DNA of 64,000 nucleotides from Rapana venosa (GCA_028751875.1 CM054153.1:34099986-34163985); one strand, 5' to 3'; shown: positions 32,807-43,045, counted from the first letter of the stretch. Translations and numbers: made by a program. Notes: generated by a model not told the origin, from the sequence alone.

Positions 32807-34054
32807 TACATCTTAGCCCTTAGCCCAACATATTCTTTGATAATAGTGCCGTTCATCTCATCCTTCATCTTGCCAATAACTTTTTTGTTTACTGTTGAAT
32901 GCAAGGGACTGTCTTTTGGATAATCACTGGTGTCATACCATGACTCTGATCTCAGCACCACGTCTTCTGCAAGATCTTTGTATATTTCTTCTGTGGGTAT
33001 GTCTAGGATGAAAGAGTCTGTGTCTGTGGTACAAGACCTTTACTGCAGGATGTTTAGCTTAAAGTAATCATTACAAGAAACTCCAGCTATCACAGCTTTG
33101 ACAGCTCTAGCACGCTGAACCCAATGAATACTGGCTTGTCTAGTTTTTAACCCACAACTTCTTCATCGTGATGCCAAACAGACTGTCATGGATATTGCCT
33201 GAAGTCTTGGTAGCTTGGCTTTGATGTCAGCTTTATGGCTTCGTTTCTTTTTGTGACTAATCTAAAAATCTTTTCTTTGTGTGGGTTCTCCAATGTTTTG
33301 CCAAAGCAGCTGTTGTTCATGAGCTTGAAGTAATCTTTTTCTGATCCATCAGTGGCCTTCGTTCTCAGATCAGTGTTCTTCATGATGTATGGTTTCATGA
33401 ATTCTTGTTGATCAAACGAAATGATACGATGAACAGCAGTAAGAATTAACCCATGCCTTAGGTAGAACTGCAGCAGTCTGTAGTGACATACATACTTGCT
33501 CTTGTCGTTTAGGTTTGGTACAAGCTTTGGTGGTTCTTTGGAGATGTTTTGAGCCTTTCTGCAGCCATTGGGTCATCATTGTGCGCATCATGTAGATCAT
33601 GGGGATAGACTAAATCTACTTCTAAGATCCAGCCCATTGCTTGATCAGGCACCATTTGTGATAGCATTTTTTGAGTCTCATCAACATTGAAAGGGCCATT
33701 AAACAACTGAAAGTTTCTTATGGCAGTGACTGACACATCACCCATCCATACAGGTTGTACATGATGTAGTTTGAAGGTCTGCTAGGATCATAGTCTTCTA
33801 AATATTTGTTGTTGGCCTTACAGTAATTGTGTGATGCCATACTGATGCCACCACGCAGACCATCCTCAATCATTTGTAGCATGGGTAGGTCAGACAGCAA
33901 ATCAATATTCATCCCAGTAAACTTCAAGAAAGCATCCCAAGACATTCCTGGTGCTGTAATATAGTGTGATGGGTCTAGTCCATGATGTTTCATGCCAGTC
34001 TTTCTGTAGTTCTCAAAGACATCAGCAAGCAAACATGCATCAGCAAGTAGATAC
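32807..34054 (-). pseudogene. Family-B DNA polymerase, catalytic part, copy 2
   Basis: The middle and catalytic region of the polymerase. From the N-terminal side: LLADVFENYRKTG (third exonuclease motif area, about 34010-34050); PSNYIMYNLYGW (motif A region, about 33740-33785); LVYPHDLHDAHND; KLMNNSCFGKTLENP (motif B, about 33290-33335); DTDSF (motif C, 33010-33024); and DTSDYPKDSP to GLRAKMY. Several frameshifts separate these blocks. The aspartate of motif A that should precede NLYG is absent, by what looks like a short in-frame deletion also present in copy 3. Motif C is intact. Bounded by the 34055-38790 LINE on one side and the CR1/L2-like LINE on the other. Confidence 0.85.
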
Positions 34055-34089
34055 ATCTTGGTCGTCCATCGATCCGATGATGACTGTTC

Positions 34090-37000
34090 TCATGTGTTGA
34101 GTCTTTGTCTTATGTGGGCACGGAGATGGCTGGTTAAGCCAATCCGTGATAGGCAGACGCGGGTGCAGTGGGGCCAAGGAAACTGTCCGGGGGGTTCAGG
34201 GTTGGTGGTTGACGCCTTTCTCCTAGATCGTGCTGCAGTCACATCATGTCGCCTCTTCTCCTCGAAGTTGTCATGCGCCCGGATGGTTAGGCCACGCCAG
34301 CCTGGTCTGTCCATAGCATACAGCTCCAGCTGTTTGGGAGGGATGTCAGCGTGTTTGATGTTGGACTTCACGCAGTCCTTGAATCTTTTGCGTGGTCTGC
34401 CCTGGTTCCACTTTCCCAAGGTCAGTTCGCCATACATGAGCTGCTTAGGCAGCCTTTGGTCGTCCATCCGGATCACGTGACCAACCCATCGAAGCTGGGC
34501 TATCAGTATCATGGCCTCGATGTGGTCATCCCAGCTCTGTCCAGGACCTCGAGTTTGTGATCCGGTCTTGCCAGTGGATGTTCATAATTGACCGCAGGCT
34601 TCTCATGTGGAACTTCTCCAGCTGCTTCCAGTGTCTTTTGTACACCGTCCATGTCTCGCATCCATAGAGTAGGCTGGTGAGGACGACGGCTCTGTACACC
34701 TTGAGCTTTGTGGAAAGCTGGATGTTGTGCTGGTTCAAGGACACGAGCTCGGAGGCGACAAGAGCTTGACTGGCCTTGCAGATCCTAGCGTTGATCTCTT
34801 TATCCAGGGTGTTATCATTGCTGATGGTACTGCCGAGGTATCTGAAATCATCCACTATCTTTAGCTGGGTGCCCTCAATGGAGATAGAGGGGGGAGGGGC
34901 GGCTGAAGCAGGCGCTGGCTGAAATAGTACCCCTGTCGTGCCGAGGCTGATAGTGAGCCCAAAAAGGCGAGAGGCTTCTGCGAACTTATCTGTGATGAGC
35001 TGTAGGTCAGACGCTTTGTGTGCCATGAGAGCACAGTCATCAGCAAAAAGTGCTTCCAGAATGATCTTCTCCACAACCTTGGTCCTGGCGTTCAGTCAGC
35101 GGAGGTCAAACAGTGAGCCATCAAGTCTGTATCGCAGGTATACCCCAAGGTCTAGGTCCTTGATAGCGTGGTTGAGGACGCAGGTGAAAAAAGTTGAAAA
35201 GGACTGGGGCCAGCACGCATCCCTGTTTGACGCCGTTACTGATATTGAATGGCTCTGATACTTCTCCACCCAAGAGAACCTGCCCAATCATGTTGTCATG
35301 AAACTGGCGTATGAGGTTGACGAACTTGTCTGGGCATCCGAGTTTGGATAGGATGATCCAGAGAGCCTTCCTGTTCACTGTGTCGAAGGCCTTGGTGAGG
35401 TCAACGAAGACCACATACAAGTCCATGTTTTGCTCTAGGCATTTCTCCTGCACTTGTCGGACGGAGAAGATCATGTCCACAGTGCTGCGGTTTGGGCGAA
35501 ATCCACACTGTGTTTCCGGCAGGTTTCCTTCGGAAATGTTCGTTAAGGGGTTTTGAGGAGGATCCGAGCCAATATTTTCCAGCAATAGAAAGGAGGAGAT
35601 GCCCCGGTAATTGCCGCAGTCAGCCTTACTACCCTTGTTCTTAAAAAGGGAGACGACAGTGGCATCCCTGAAACTTTTGGGCAGTTCTTCTTCTTCCCAA
35701 ATGCTGGTGAGGAGGGAGTGGAAAGCTGCAAGGGCCACAGGTCCGGCAGATTTGAACATCTCTGCTGGGATTCCATCCATCCGGGTGCTTTGCCTGAGCT
35801 GGTCTGTCTTATTGCCCTCAAGACTTCATCCATAGTAGGGGGAGGTCGAGGCAGTGTACAATGGGCTTTTGTGGGATCAGGGCAAGGGCGTGGGGGTCTA
35901 CACTGGAGGGTCTGTTGAGCAGGTTGCTGAAGTGCTCTCTCCATCGTTCATTGATGCTGCTCTTCTCCTTCAGCAGGGTTGAACCGTCTGCTGACAGGAG
36001 TGGGGTAGTACATGGCTTGGAAGGTCCATAGACTTCTTTGATGGCAATGAAAAACATTTTGGAGTTCTGCGTGTCAGCGTATCTCTGGACCTCGTCTGCC
36101 TTCCTCTCCCACCATACATCCTGCATCTTGCGCAGCGCAACTTGGGCCTGTTTCTGGAGATGCTTGAAGCGATCATGCTTGGGGGCCGAGGAGGAGTCGT
36201 TTTGCCACTCTACAAATGCTTTCTGCTTGTCATCCAGGAGTTTCCTGATGTGCTCGTCGTTCTCGTCGAACCAGTCCTGATGAATTCGTTTTCTGGGGCC
36301 GATAGTGGTTTTTGCTGACTCCGTCACCAGTGTTCTGAATTGCTCCCACCTTTGAGTTGGGCAGCCAGTCAGGGGACCATGGGCAGTCAGTCGGCCATTG
36401 AGGTCTTCTGCAAATTCACTGCGTTGCTGATGTTGTTCTAGTTTGGCGACGTTGAACGCTGGTCTGAGGACTTTCGGCGTCTTGCGCAGAGTTGGAGCGA
36501 TATGCAGGGATAGGATGGCCCTGACTAGACGATGGTCTGTCCAACACTCGGCTCCTCGCATGGCCCTGGTGATCCTGATGTCACGGATGTCTCTTTGGCG
36601 GCAGATGGCAAAGTCGATCAGGTGCCACTGCTTGGATCTTGGTGCATCCATGTTGCCCTTGAATTTGTCGGCCTGCCGGAACAGTGTGTTTGTTATAGTG
36701 AGGTGTTGTTCAGCACAAAGGCTTAGAAGCATCAAGCCATTGGAATTCACCTTTCCAGTTCCGTGTGGCCCAGCACGCCTTTCCAATTTCTGCAGTCCAC
36801 TCCAACTCTGGCATTGAAATCGCCCAGCAAGATGAGCTTGTCATTAGAGGGGGTGTCCTTTACGAGGGCACTGAGCTCCTCATAAAAAGCTTCCTTCACT
36901 TCATCGCTGCTGGTAAGGGTTGGAGCGTATGCACTGATGAGGGTAATATGCCGGGTACGGTTCAGGGGTGAGCGGAGTTTCATCAGCTGTTGTTTACTGA

Positions 37001-38019
37001 AGTTGGTAGATCAGGAAGTTGTTTAACTCATTGGAGTCGCAGTGAAATGGATCCCGCCATTTTGTGGTGACGCATGATTTTGGCTATATTTGAAAAATTC
37101 AGCAGACTTACCCAACATAATAATGACATACTCATTATATATCATTGAAAAGTTTATAATGTCTTCTTTTGAGATTGTTTCACAGTTTTTTAATAGATGA
37201 CTGTATTTATTTTTTACAAATTTCCAAAATATGTCACTGAATGCTGAAAATAAAAAGTTTTGAAAATTAGGGTTGGTATCTTAAATGGCTTGAACTATTC
37301 ATCAACTAGTCCCCTTAAACCAATGTGATGATTTTTCACCAAAGTAAACTTCCCTGAAGCTAGCTGAATCCATGTGATTTCACTTTTTGTACAACATACT
37401 TTTTTTTTAAAAGAATCATAACACTGGGGTGCCTGAAATCCCAAAGATATCACTTGTTGACATGTCAAAGAAAATTGGCCAACAGATAAAAACTAGGCAA
37501 GCTAATGGTCAAGGAAAGCAACTGTGTTTAGAAAAATGATTGCCCTACAGGCCAGAGTAATTTCCCTTGAGTTAACCATTACTTTGTGTTTTTAAAAAAA
37601 ATCGTAAGTCTGCCGAATCTTAAGCTTCGGCACGTCACAATAAAGGAAAAGAGTCTTAAGCTTCGGCACAACCTCAATGAGTTAAGGAGCGATGTCTTGA
37701 TGGCCACTCCCACTCCGTGAATTCTTTCTTCATCTTTGGCCTTGCCTTTCCAAAAGAAAGTGTAGCCACCTTTCAGTTCATCCACAGATCCTTCCTCAGC
37801 TAGTCTGGTCTCGCTGAGGGCAGCTATGTCAATGCGGTAGCGGGCCAGTTCCCTTGCAATGAGAGCCGTTCTCCTCTCAGGCCTTGAAGAGGCCTCTCTG
37901 TCCATGAGTGTGCGCACGTTCCACGCACCAACGATTAATTGTTTCTTTCTTTGGTTTCGACCGCTTGGAGGGTAGAACTGCCAGCCGCGGTATGCTGGCC
38001 AGTTGGAAGGGACAAGCAT
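34090..38019 (-). pseudogene. LINE endonuclease/reverse transcriptase, frameshifted, copy 2
   Basis: Endonuclease: VGAWNVRTLMDRE, SETRLAEEG, GDFNARVGVD and WHLIDFAICR with WTDHRLV. Reverse transcriptase: NYRGIS, QCGFRPNRSTVDM, VDLTKAFDTVNRKALW, GVKQGCVLAPVLFN and then LFADDCALMA with both catalytic aspartates present (about 35030). After the RT come LLYGCETWTVYKRH, LRWVGHVIRM and GRPRKRFKDCVK. At the end there is a C2H2-like finger: HCTRVCLSRIGLTSHLRAH (about 34105-34165). About four frameshifts split it, and the MITE interrupts the endonuclease after AIKTSLL. The finger probably contributes to nucleic-acid binding. Confidence 0.85.
37027..37681. mobile_element. TTAA-flanked MITE (piggyBac-like), copy 2
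   Basis: A 655-bp AT-rich non-coding insert bordered by TTAA on both sides (37023-37026, 37682-37685), with terminal inverted repeats ctcattg plus a few matching bases. Removing it with one TTAA rejoins the endonuclease frame of the host LINE, so the borders are exact. The right end has two direct copies of tcttaagcttcggcac and a near-palindrome gccgaatcttaagcttcggc (37613-37632). TTAA duplication is the hallmark of piggyBac transposases, hence the class call. No transposase is encoded. Confidence 0.8.
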
Positions 38020-38790
38020 TTGTTTGGGACACCTTTTCCAGTCCCCCCTCAGGTGAGGGTGAGCAGTGCTGTCCTAAAGAGGCTGCTCGTCACCTGGGGG
38101 AACGCCGAGCTCCACTGTTGTCCCGGGGTCAGGAGGAGAACGACTATTGCCACCAGGCCGCCTACGTGCAGGGTTCAAACTACAACTTCCAGTGGTCACC
38201 TCCACCTGTTGCTTCGCCCGTTCCCCATCGCCGCAGGACTTTGGTAGTTTTGGGGGTGTGAGGGTGTGGGGACTAACACACATGAGGAAAACCTGTGTGG
38301 GAAAGTGTTTAAAGTGGGAAAGTCGATGCACAGGGGCAATCCCACTCTCTCGGCCTTAGAAGCCAGGATCTGGTGGTACGGAAGAGCCGTCACGACCAGG
38401 GACTTCCTTGGCTGCAGTGGATGGCCACGGCGTCTGTAGTGCCTTGCCGTGCCCATAGCGCTCCACGACGCTTGCTGTCGCTGCCTTCGTGACCGTTGGG
38501 ATAGAAAGGTGTCCTTCATCGCTCACTCCGCCAACTACAGTCTTCACATGCTTGGGTAGGCAATTCCCTAACTCGCCGAGGGTTTGAGACCCGACGGCTA
38601 CCCTCACCTGGTTTAGCCCGCCTGTCGAAGCGGTTTACCGGGGTGTGGCCGCTGTCGCATGCAAACAGCTACTTGGAGCCACAGGTGAGAGCTGGGTGCC
38701 AGGTGGGGACAAAAGCGGACGAACCACCCCAGAGGGTGCGACATGTTCCCCCGTCAGAGGTACTACCCCTCCCTGACACCCCATACACCC

Positions 38791-40596
38791 CAAGTAGATA
38801 CTGATCATGGTAATCGCCCAACGTCCGACACTGCATCTTTTGCCATTATCCACTGAGCATGCTGATAATCATCATCGCTGATTCCTTTACCTGTCAGTCT
38901 GTTAAAGAATGCTTCTTTTGGTGGCAGCTCTTCTTCATCAAACCTTTCCCACGAATCCATATACTCGTATGGACAGATTCCTCTTCGTGCAAGCTTTGTG
39001 TCAAAGTATTTTTTCGTGATAGGGCAAGTACTCAGTGATGAAGACAAGGACTCTAGAGATCCCATCAGATGTTGTGCAGAATCAGAGAAGGACAGACTAT
39101 TTAGGGTAAAAGTCAGGTACTTCTCTGATGACTGTGCAATGCAGTAGGCCTTATACTCACCAGTTACTGCCTGCATAATTAGGTGTGAGTCGTAACCTCT
39201 TAGATTGTGGAAAAAGACTGGCAACTTCCATGTTTTGGGATCTACTTTTAGTTGTAGATTACACTTACTATGTGCTGCTCCACGAAACTTACCACTGATG
39301 TGGTCGTGATCTCTGACTGTCTGATTGTCTGCTACCTGTGGTGTTAATAAATTACCACAAATCCAGCAATGTGTGGAAAACTCATACTGTTCCTGGTCTT
39401 CTTCTGTCATAATGATCTCTTGTAGGTTTAGTTGTTGAGAGTAGTATTCATGATTCGCTTTCATGTGTTCAAGAAAAATCTTTGCAGCGTCTGGTCCTCT
39501 GTATAAGTCTGGCTCTGAGTGTGCACCATCTGACCGAACAACAACATAAGCAAAGGAACAGACTTGGTGATTACTGAGTAAGACTGTTTTAGGAATATTT
39601 TCTGGTGCTGGTCCTTGGTACGGCACAATGATAGACTCGAAGTCAGCATACACTACATAGGGACTCTTTTGTAGCTTCTTTATGTTATTGAAGTAAACCT
39701 TGCTTCCTGGCTTTGGTGTTAAAAGTTCAGTGATTGCTTCAGTCTCACTCTTGCAGTGTTTTCTGTGTTTGACAGCTGCTTGTAGAGATGGTAAACGAAC
39801 CAAGCATGGTCTGCAAAACTCTTGTTTGCGGTGTTCTTTTGTTTGTGCAATAAGTCTACTCATTGTTCTAATAAGTGTATAATGATCATTTATCAACAAT
39901 AAGTCTACATGGTTTTTGTCAGGATCACCTACAGTGGGAGACTTGCTAGAAATGCGTAGTGGGCATAGGGCTGCATCTTTCCAGGTGTACACATTCACAC
40001 TGATGGTTGGGTTTAGTTCCTCAAACTTGTCAAAAACTCCTAACAGCCACAGGAAAATCAATGCGGAAGTCAAGCTTGTCGTGATGTTCATGATAGTTTG
40101 AAACTCTCTCTGCATTCTGTCTTACATGGTGCAGTGTAGCCAAAACACACCACATAAAACACTTATCTTTGTTCTGAATGTTCAGCACAGCACGTTTTGC
40201 TACAACATCAGGGGGCAAGGGAATGTAACTTCTACCAACAATGGGATGAAACTTTGTTTGCTTTAGTTCTATGCGAAGAACTTTACCAACTGTCCATCCT
40301 GATCCCCTCATTCTTGCTGTTTCTGCAGAATGTACAAAGTTGCGCATCATCTCATCTGCCCATGTTGTGTTGAGCTCTTCAAACGAGTTTAGTGCTTGTT
40401 GTGTTGTTGACACATGAACAGTTAATTCTTCATCTTTACTTGTCGTGTTGTATAAAATTTCGGCAACCAACTGCACCTTTACTGGTGGATCTATGTTTAA
40501 GTTGTTTGGTATTTGTGCGATTGCATCTTGATTGCTTTGCTCCACGTTTTGTGGTTGTGTAACATTTAGCTCTATTGTCTGAAACACTTTATCCAT
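38791..40596 (-). pseudogene. Family-B DNA polymerase, N-terminal and exonuclease part, copy 2
   Basis: Start ATG 40596-40594 (MDKVFQTIELN). The N-terminal ~190 residues have no recognised domain. Then come VVYADFESI (exonuclease motif I, about 39640); an embedded Cys/His cluster HCWICGN...VRDHDHISGKFRGAAH..CN (about 39260-39380), which resembles endonuclease VII/HNH zinc modules; and VFFHNLRGYDSHL (exonuclease motif II, about 39190). YMDSWERF and LPPKEAFFNRLTGKG follow before the LINE at 38790. One frameshift lies near 40030, and there is a small indel at 40065. This architecture belongs to protein-primed polymerases of Polintons, which replicate linear DNA from the termini. Confidence 0.88.
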
Positions 40597-40598
40597 AC

Positions 40599-40608
40599 TG
40601 AGCCTCAA
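40599..40608 (-). promoter_or_regulatory. TTGAGGCTCA upstream motif, polymerase gene
   Basis: Same 10-mer and same 2-bp spacing to the ATG as before the 99-aa gene. In copy 3 at 61341-61350. Confidence 0.4.
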
Positions 40609-40619
40609 CTAAAATCTCT

Positions 40620-40798
40620 AACTCATATAGTAAAAAAAATATTAATTAATTAATTAATTGCTTCTTGTTGTTTTTTGTTTGGGTACGAAGCAGTGAATCT
40701 ACCACAGTAACTCTAGCTCCTTAATAGAGTACTCAGATGATCGTTTAAAGCACTGTCTTAGCCAAGCAGATACCCTTTTTTATATATATTCCTTTTTT
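40620..40798. other. Intergenic AT-rich stretch with attaatta repeat
   Basis: Contains a short tandem (taat)n at about 40638-40658 and a tatatata run near 40775. Copy 3 suggests that the R2 frame may extend through part of it. Otherwise nothing is seen. Confidence 0.5.
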
Positions 40799-41346
40799 TT
40801 ATTGAGTCATGTCCACAGGCATAGCTTTGTGTTTTGTTTGTAGGTCGAACTTTTGGCGCTTGTAGTCATCGTAGTCATCCTGAAGACGTTTGAACTCCTC
40901 TTCTGATATTGTGGCATATGTTAGAGCTTTGCTAATAATGAGCCTGATGAGCTTAGCTTGGCTAATGTCAGGCAACAACAGCATCATGTTGTTCTAGTTT
41001 ACGCACAACCTTCTTTGAAAAGACTGATGTGACAAATGAACAGGCTACTGCTGTTATTGGAACAGAGCCCAATGCAATTGATGCAGGAGATCCAATTCCA
41101 GTAGCCAAGAGGTCAATGCCTGTTCCTGCTGTGACTGTAAACAGAGTTGCTGTACCTGTAGTAATAGAGCTCAACACAGTAAATGCTGATCTGTACCTAC
41201 GCCTGCATTTTGTATACTTTGCTAGTTGTTGCTCAATGTCATGCTGCATCTGTGTAATGTTTGTCAAACGAAAAGGCATTAGCATTATCATTAAGAGTTT
41301 CAGGATCTGGTGCACTGGGAACTTAAGGGTATTTAGCGGTCGTCAT
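40799..41346 (-). pseudogene. Small protein R2, copy 2 (frameshifted)
   Basis: Start ATG 41346-41344 overlaps the R1 stop as ATGA, which fixes it. An in-frame TAA follows after six codons, and the homologous part is in the next frames. Content: TQMQHDIEQQLAKYTKCRRR (helical, basic); two hydrophobic glycine/threonine-rich segments (TVLSSITTGTATLFTVTA and IALGSVPITAVACSFV); KKVVRKLEQHD; then, after another shift, ISEEEFKRLQDDYDDYKRQK. This looks like a membrane-interacting protein with flanking coils. I recall related sequences in cnidarian Polinton-like elements. The frame in copy 3 could run on to 61426, which would be beyond 40799 here. Confidence 0.6.
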
Positions 41347-41897
41347 CTTCTTCTTATACTGTTTAAAGAAATGTGTAATTTTTTTTTGTATTCATTCATT
41401 AAGTCTTGTAATTGATTGTCGGACAGTACAGCATCTGTGTAATAGACTGCAACAAGGTCAATGTGGTGTAGATTGAGGGACGTTAATTGTGTCAGCTGTG
41501 GTGGATTTAGGAGCAAGTTGACTTTATTACTGGAAATGTTCCCTTCAATGTCATTGTCACTGCCGCTGTTCCGAATAGCAATAGCAAATCTAAGGGCATC
41601 AATGTCGAGGTCTTTCCAGTTAATATTAATCCCATCCATGAACAAGAAAGTAGCTCTGTCTTCTCTTGCAACCAGAATAAAGACCAATATGTACAGATCA
41701 TCCAGAGGAAAGTAAGGAATGAACTGTAGCTTTGTGGTTGATGGTTTAGTCACTGAGTCTTTTCTATGAAGCAAGATGCCGTTTTGGTTTTTTTCTATTG
41801 GGGTTTCCTCCCCCACATGCGACAGGTTGTACTGGGTTACATGGATACCAGTAGCAGTAACAGAGAACTTCTTCAACACTACACAACAATAAAACAT
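41343..41897 (-). CDS. Small protein R1, copy 2 (open, 184 aa)
   Basis: Open from ATG 41897 to TGA 41345-41343. The core from about residue 50 is mixed: YFPLDDLYILVFILVAREDR, WKDLDIDALRFAIAIRNSG, VNLLLNPPQLTQLTSLNL and VAVYYTDAVLSDNQLQDLM. The first ~35 residues are encoded by a stretch (41790-41865) that closely matches the 5' leader of the RTE LINE, so the natural N-terminus may have been replaced or truncated. The stop overlaps the R2 start. I do not recognise the family. The core is conserved with only a few differences in copy 3. Confidence 0.6.
   Translation of the reverse strand: MFYCCVVLKKFSVTATGIHVTQYNLSHVGEETPIEKNQNGILLHRKDSVTKPSTTKLQFIPYFPLDDLYILVFILVAREDRATFLFMDGININWKDLDIDALRFAIAIRNSGSDNDIEGNISSNKVNLLLNPPQLTQLTSLNLHHIDLVAVYYTDAVLSDNQLQDLMNEYKKKLHISLNSIRRR
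41790..41865 (-). repeat. Match to the RTE LINE 5' leader
   Basis: ctcccccacatgcgacagg, tactgggttacatgg and taccagtagcag are shared, in order and spacing, with 31427-31478 at the 5' end of the RTE element, with a few substitutions. In copy 3 the same is at about 62550-62602. Only about 75 bp are shared; the rest of the LINE is absent. Confidence 0.65.
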
Positions 41898-43045
41898 ACA
41901 GAGAGAGAAAATTTATTTGGACAGACGAGAATATAATTATTATTAATCCCTCTGACAGGCTAAGTGAGTGTTTAGAATACTATTATAACTTGTTTGAAAA
42001 TACAGTAAAATTATTTCTTATGATGACTGCTCAGCCGAGCGTGACATTGTTAAGAAAAGGAATAAATTGTCTAAACTTGCTTTCAGCGGGAGACATGCAC
42101 AGATATCTGTTTGGTTGCTGACACAAACATTTAATAGCATATTAAAAGATTACCGTGAACAAATCAAAGTCGTAATTTTTCACATTAAAGACAGATGGGT
42201 TTAATAAATGCCTTCGGGAGAATGATGTTTTTACAGACGGACAAGAAAGAGAAAGAATAAAGCTAAAACTGAGAAGCTCAAAACACGTCAAGCTAATTCT
42301 TAAAACAGACCAACCAACAAGATACTGTATTGTGTGAAACCCAATAGCTTATTTTTTAAACACACACAAGAGCATACAGACAGACACAATAGATTTTTTA
42401 AACACACACACACATACAAAAACAAAAACATACACACACACACACATCTCACACACACAAACACACACACACACACACACATAATAAGAAGCAGCTATAG
42501 GTTACTGCCAACTGTATTGTATTGGCAACATGCCCAAATCTTTTTTTAACACACATATTCAGCATTGGGCTCACACAAAGGGGGCGTGGCTAAGTATTGC
42601 ACCATCAGAAAGGAAGGTTTATATTTATTAATTTTCAGTCGGCTATCGCCCTTCGGGGCAGCCCAATGGGGAAGTCGGAATGAAATAGACAGGGCAGGCA
42701 GGCAGGCAGGGGTTCGAACCCAAGTAGCATAGCAGTAGCTACAGGTCCTATGTTTATGTGTTGTGTGTACTATGTTTGTGCTGTTAAGTGTTTGTGTCCT
42801 GTTTGTGCTATGTTGTGTTGTGCGTGTGTGTATTATGTTATCCTGTTATGTGTACTGATTACAAGTGGTGTGTGAATGCGTGTGTTGGCATTCCAACAGT
42901 CGTGAATGCCGGAAATCTTCTCCGCTACCCAAAGCTCCGTTGCAGTGCCCTCCAATTGCTCTCCCTCTGTAACGGGTAGCAGAGAAGGTTTTGCACTTTT
43001 TCACTCTGATAAAAATTCAGCTAAAAACTTCAGCACTGCATAAAT
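41898..43045. other. Gene-free stretch before right terminal repeat, copy 2
   Basis: About 1.15 kb with no convincing ORF. Contains (ca)n and interrupted ACAC tracts (42360-42482), a GCAG run (42695-42709) next to ggggttcgaaccc (resembles a Pol III box B, but no paired box A at normal distance), and a TG-rich stretch (42745-42840). Its position mirrors that of the iteron array on the left. Confidence 0.6.
42360..42482. repeat. ACAC microsatellite
   Basis: Interrupted (ac)n tract. Copy 3 has it at 63110-63232. Confidence 0.9.

Larger units (their letters stand above)
34055..38790 (-). mobile_element. APE-RT LINE with C-terminal zinc finger, copy 2
   Basis: Flanked by an 11-bp direct repeat caagtagatac (34044-34054 and 38791-38801), which is polymerase coding sequence duplicated at insertion. 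Size is 4.74 kb, or 4.08 kb without the internal MITE. A long 5' leader (38020-38790) precedes the coding part. The element lies in the same orientation as the polymerase. I cannot assign the clade confidently; the C-terminal finger and endonuclease style recall LINE families frequent in fish, lancelets, flatworms and molluscs. Confidence 0.88.

Noticed and set aside
36443..36817. Rightward open frames opposite the LINE RT and endonuclease
   Set aside because: Antisense shadows of the LINE coding strand, without independent support.
38020..38790. Open frames on both strands in the 5' leader of the second LINE (for example 37908-38261, 38356-38607)
   Set aside because: No conserved domain, and the frames are not maintained between copies 2 and 3. 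Treated as untranslated leader.
42570..42720. Possible tRNA or SINE with box B ggttcgaaccc
   Set aside because: The nearest box-A-like match (tggctaagt) is about 120 bp upstream, too far for a tRNA, and no cloverleaf could be drawn by eye. Noted only within the gene-free stretch.
42788..42979. 63-codon open frame beginning MFVSCLCYVV (also 63534-63725)
   Set aside because: Lies in a TG-rich tract; composition is explained by the repeat. Identity between copies reflects duplication, not selection.
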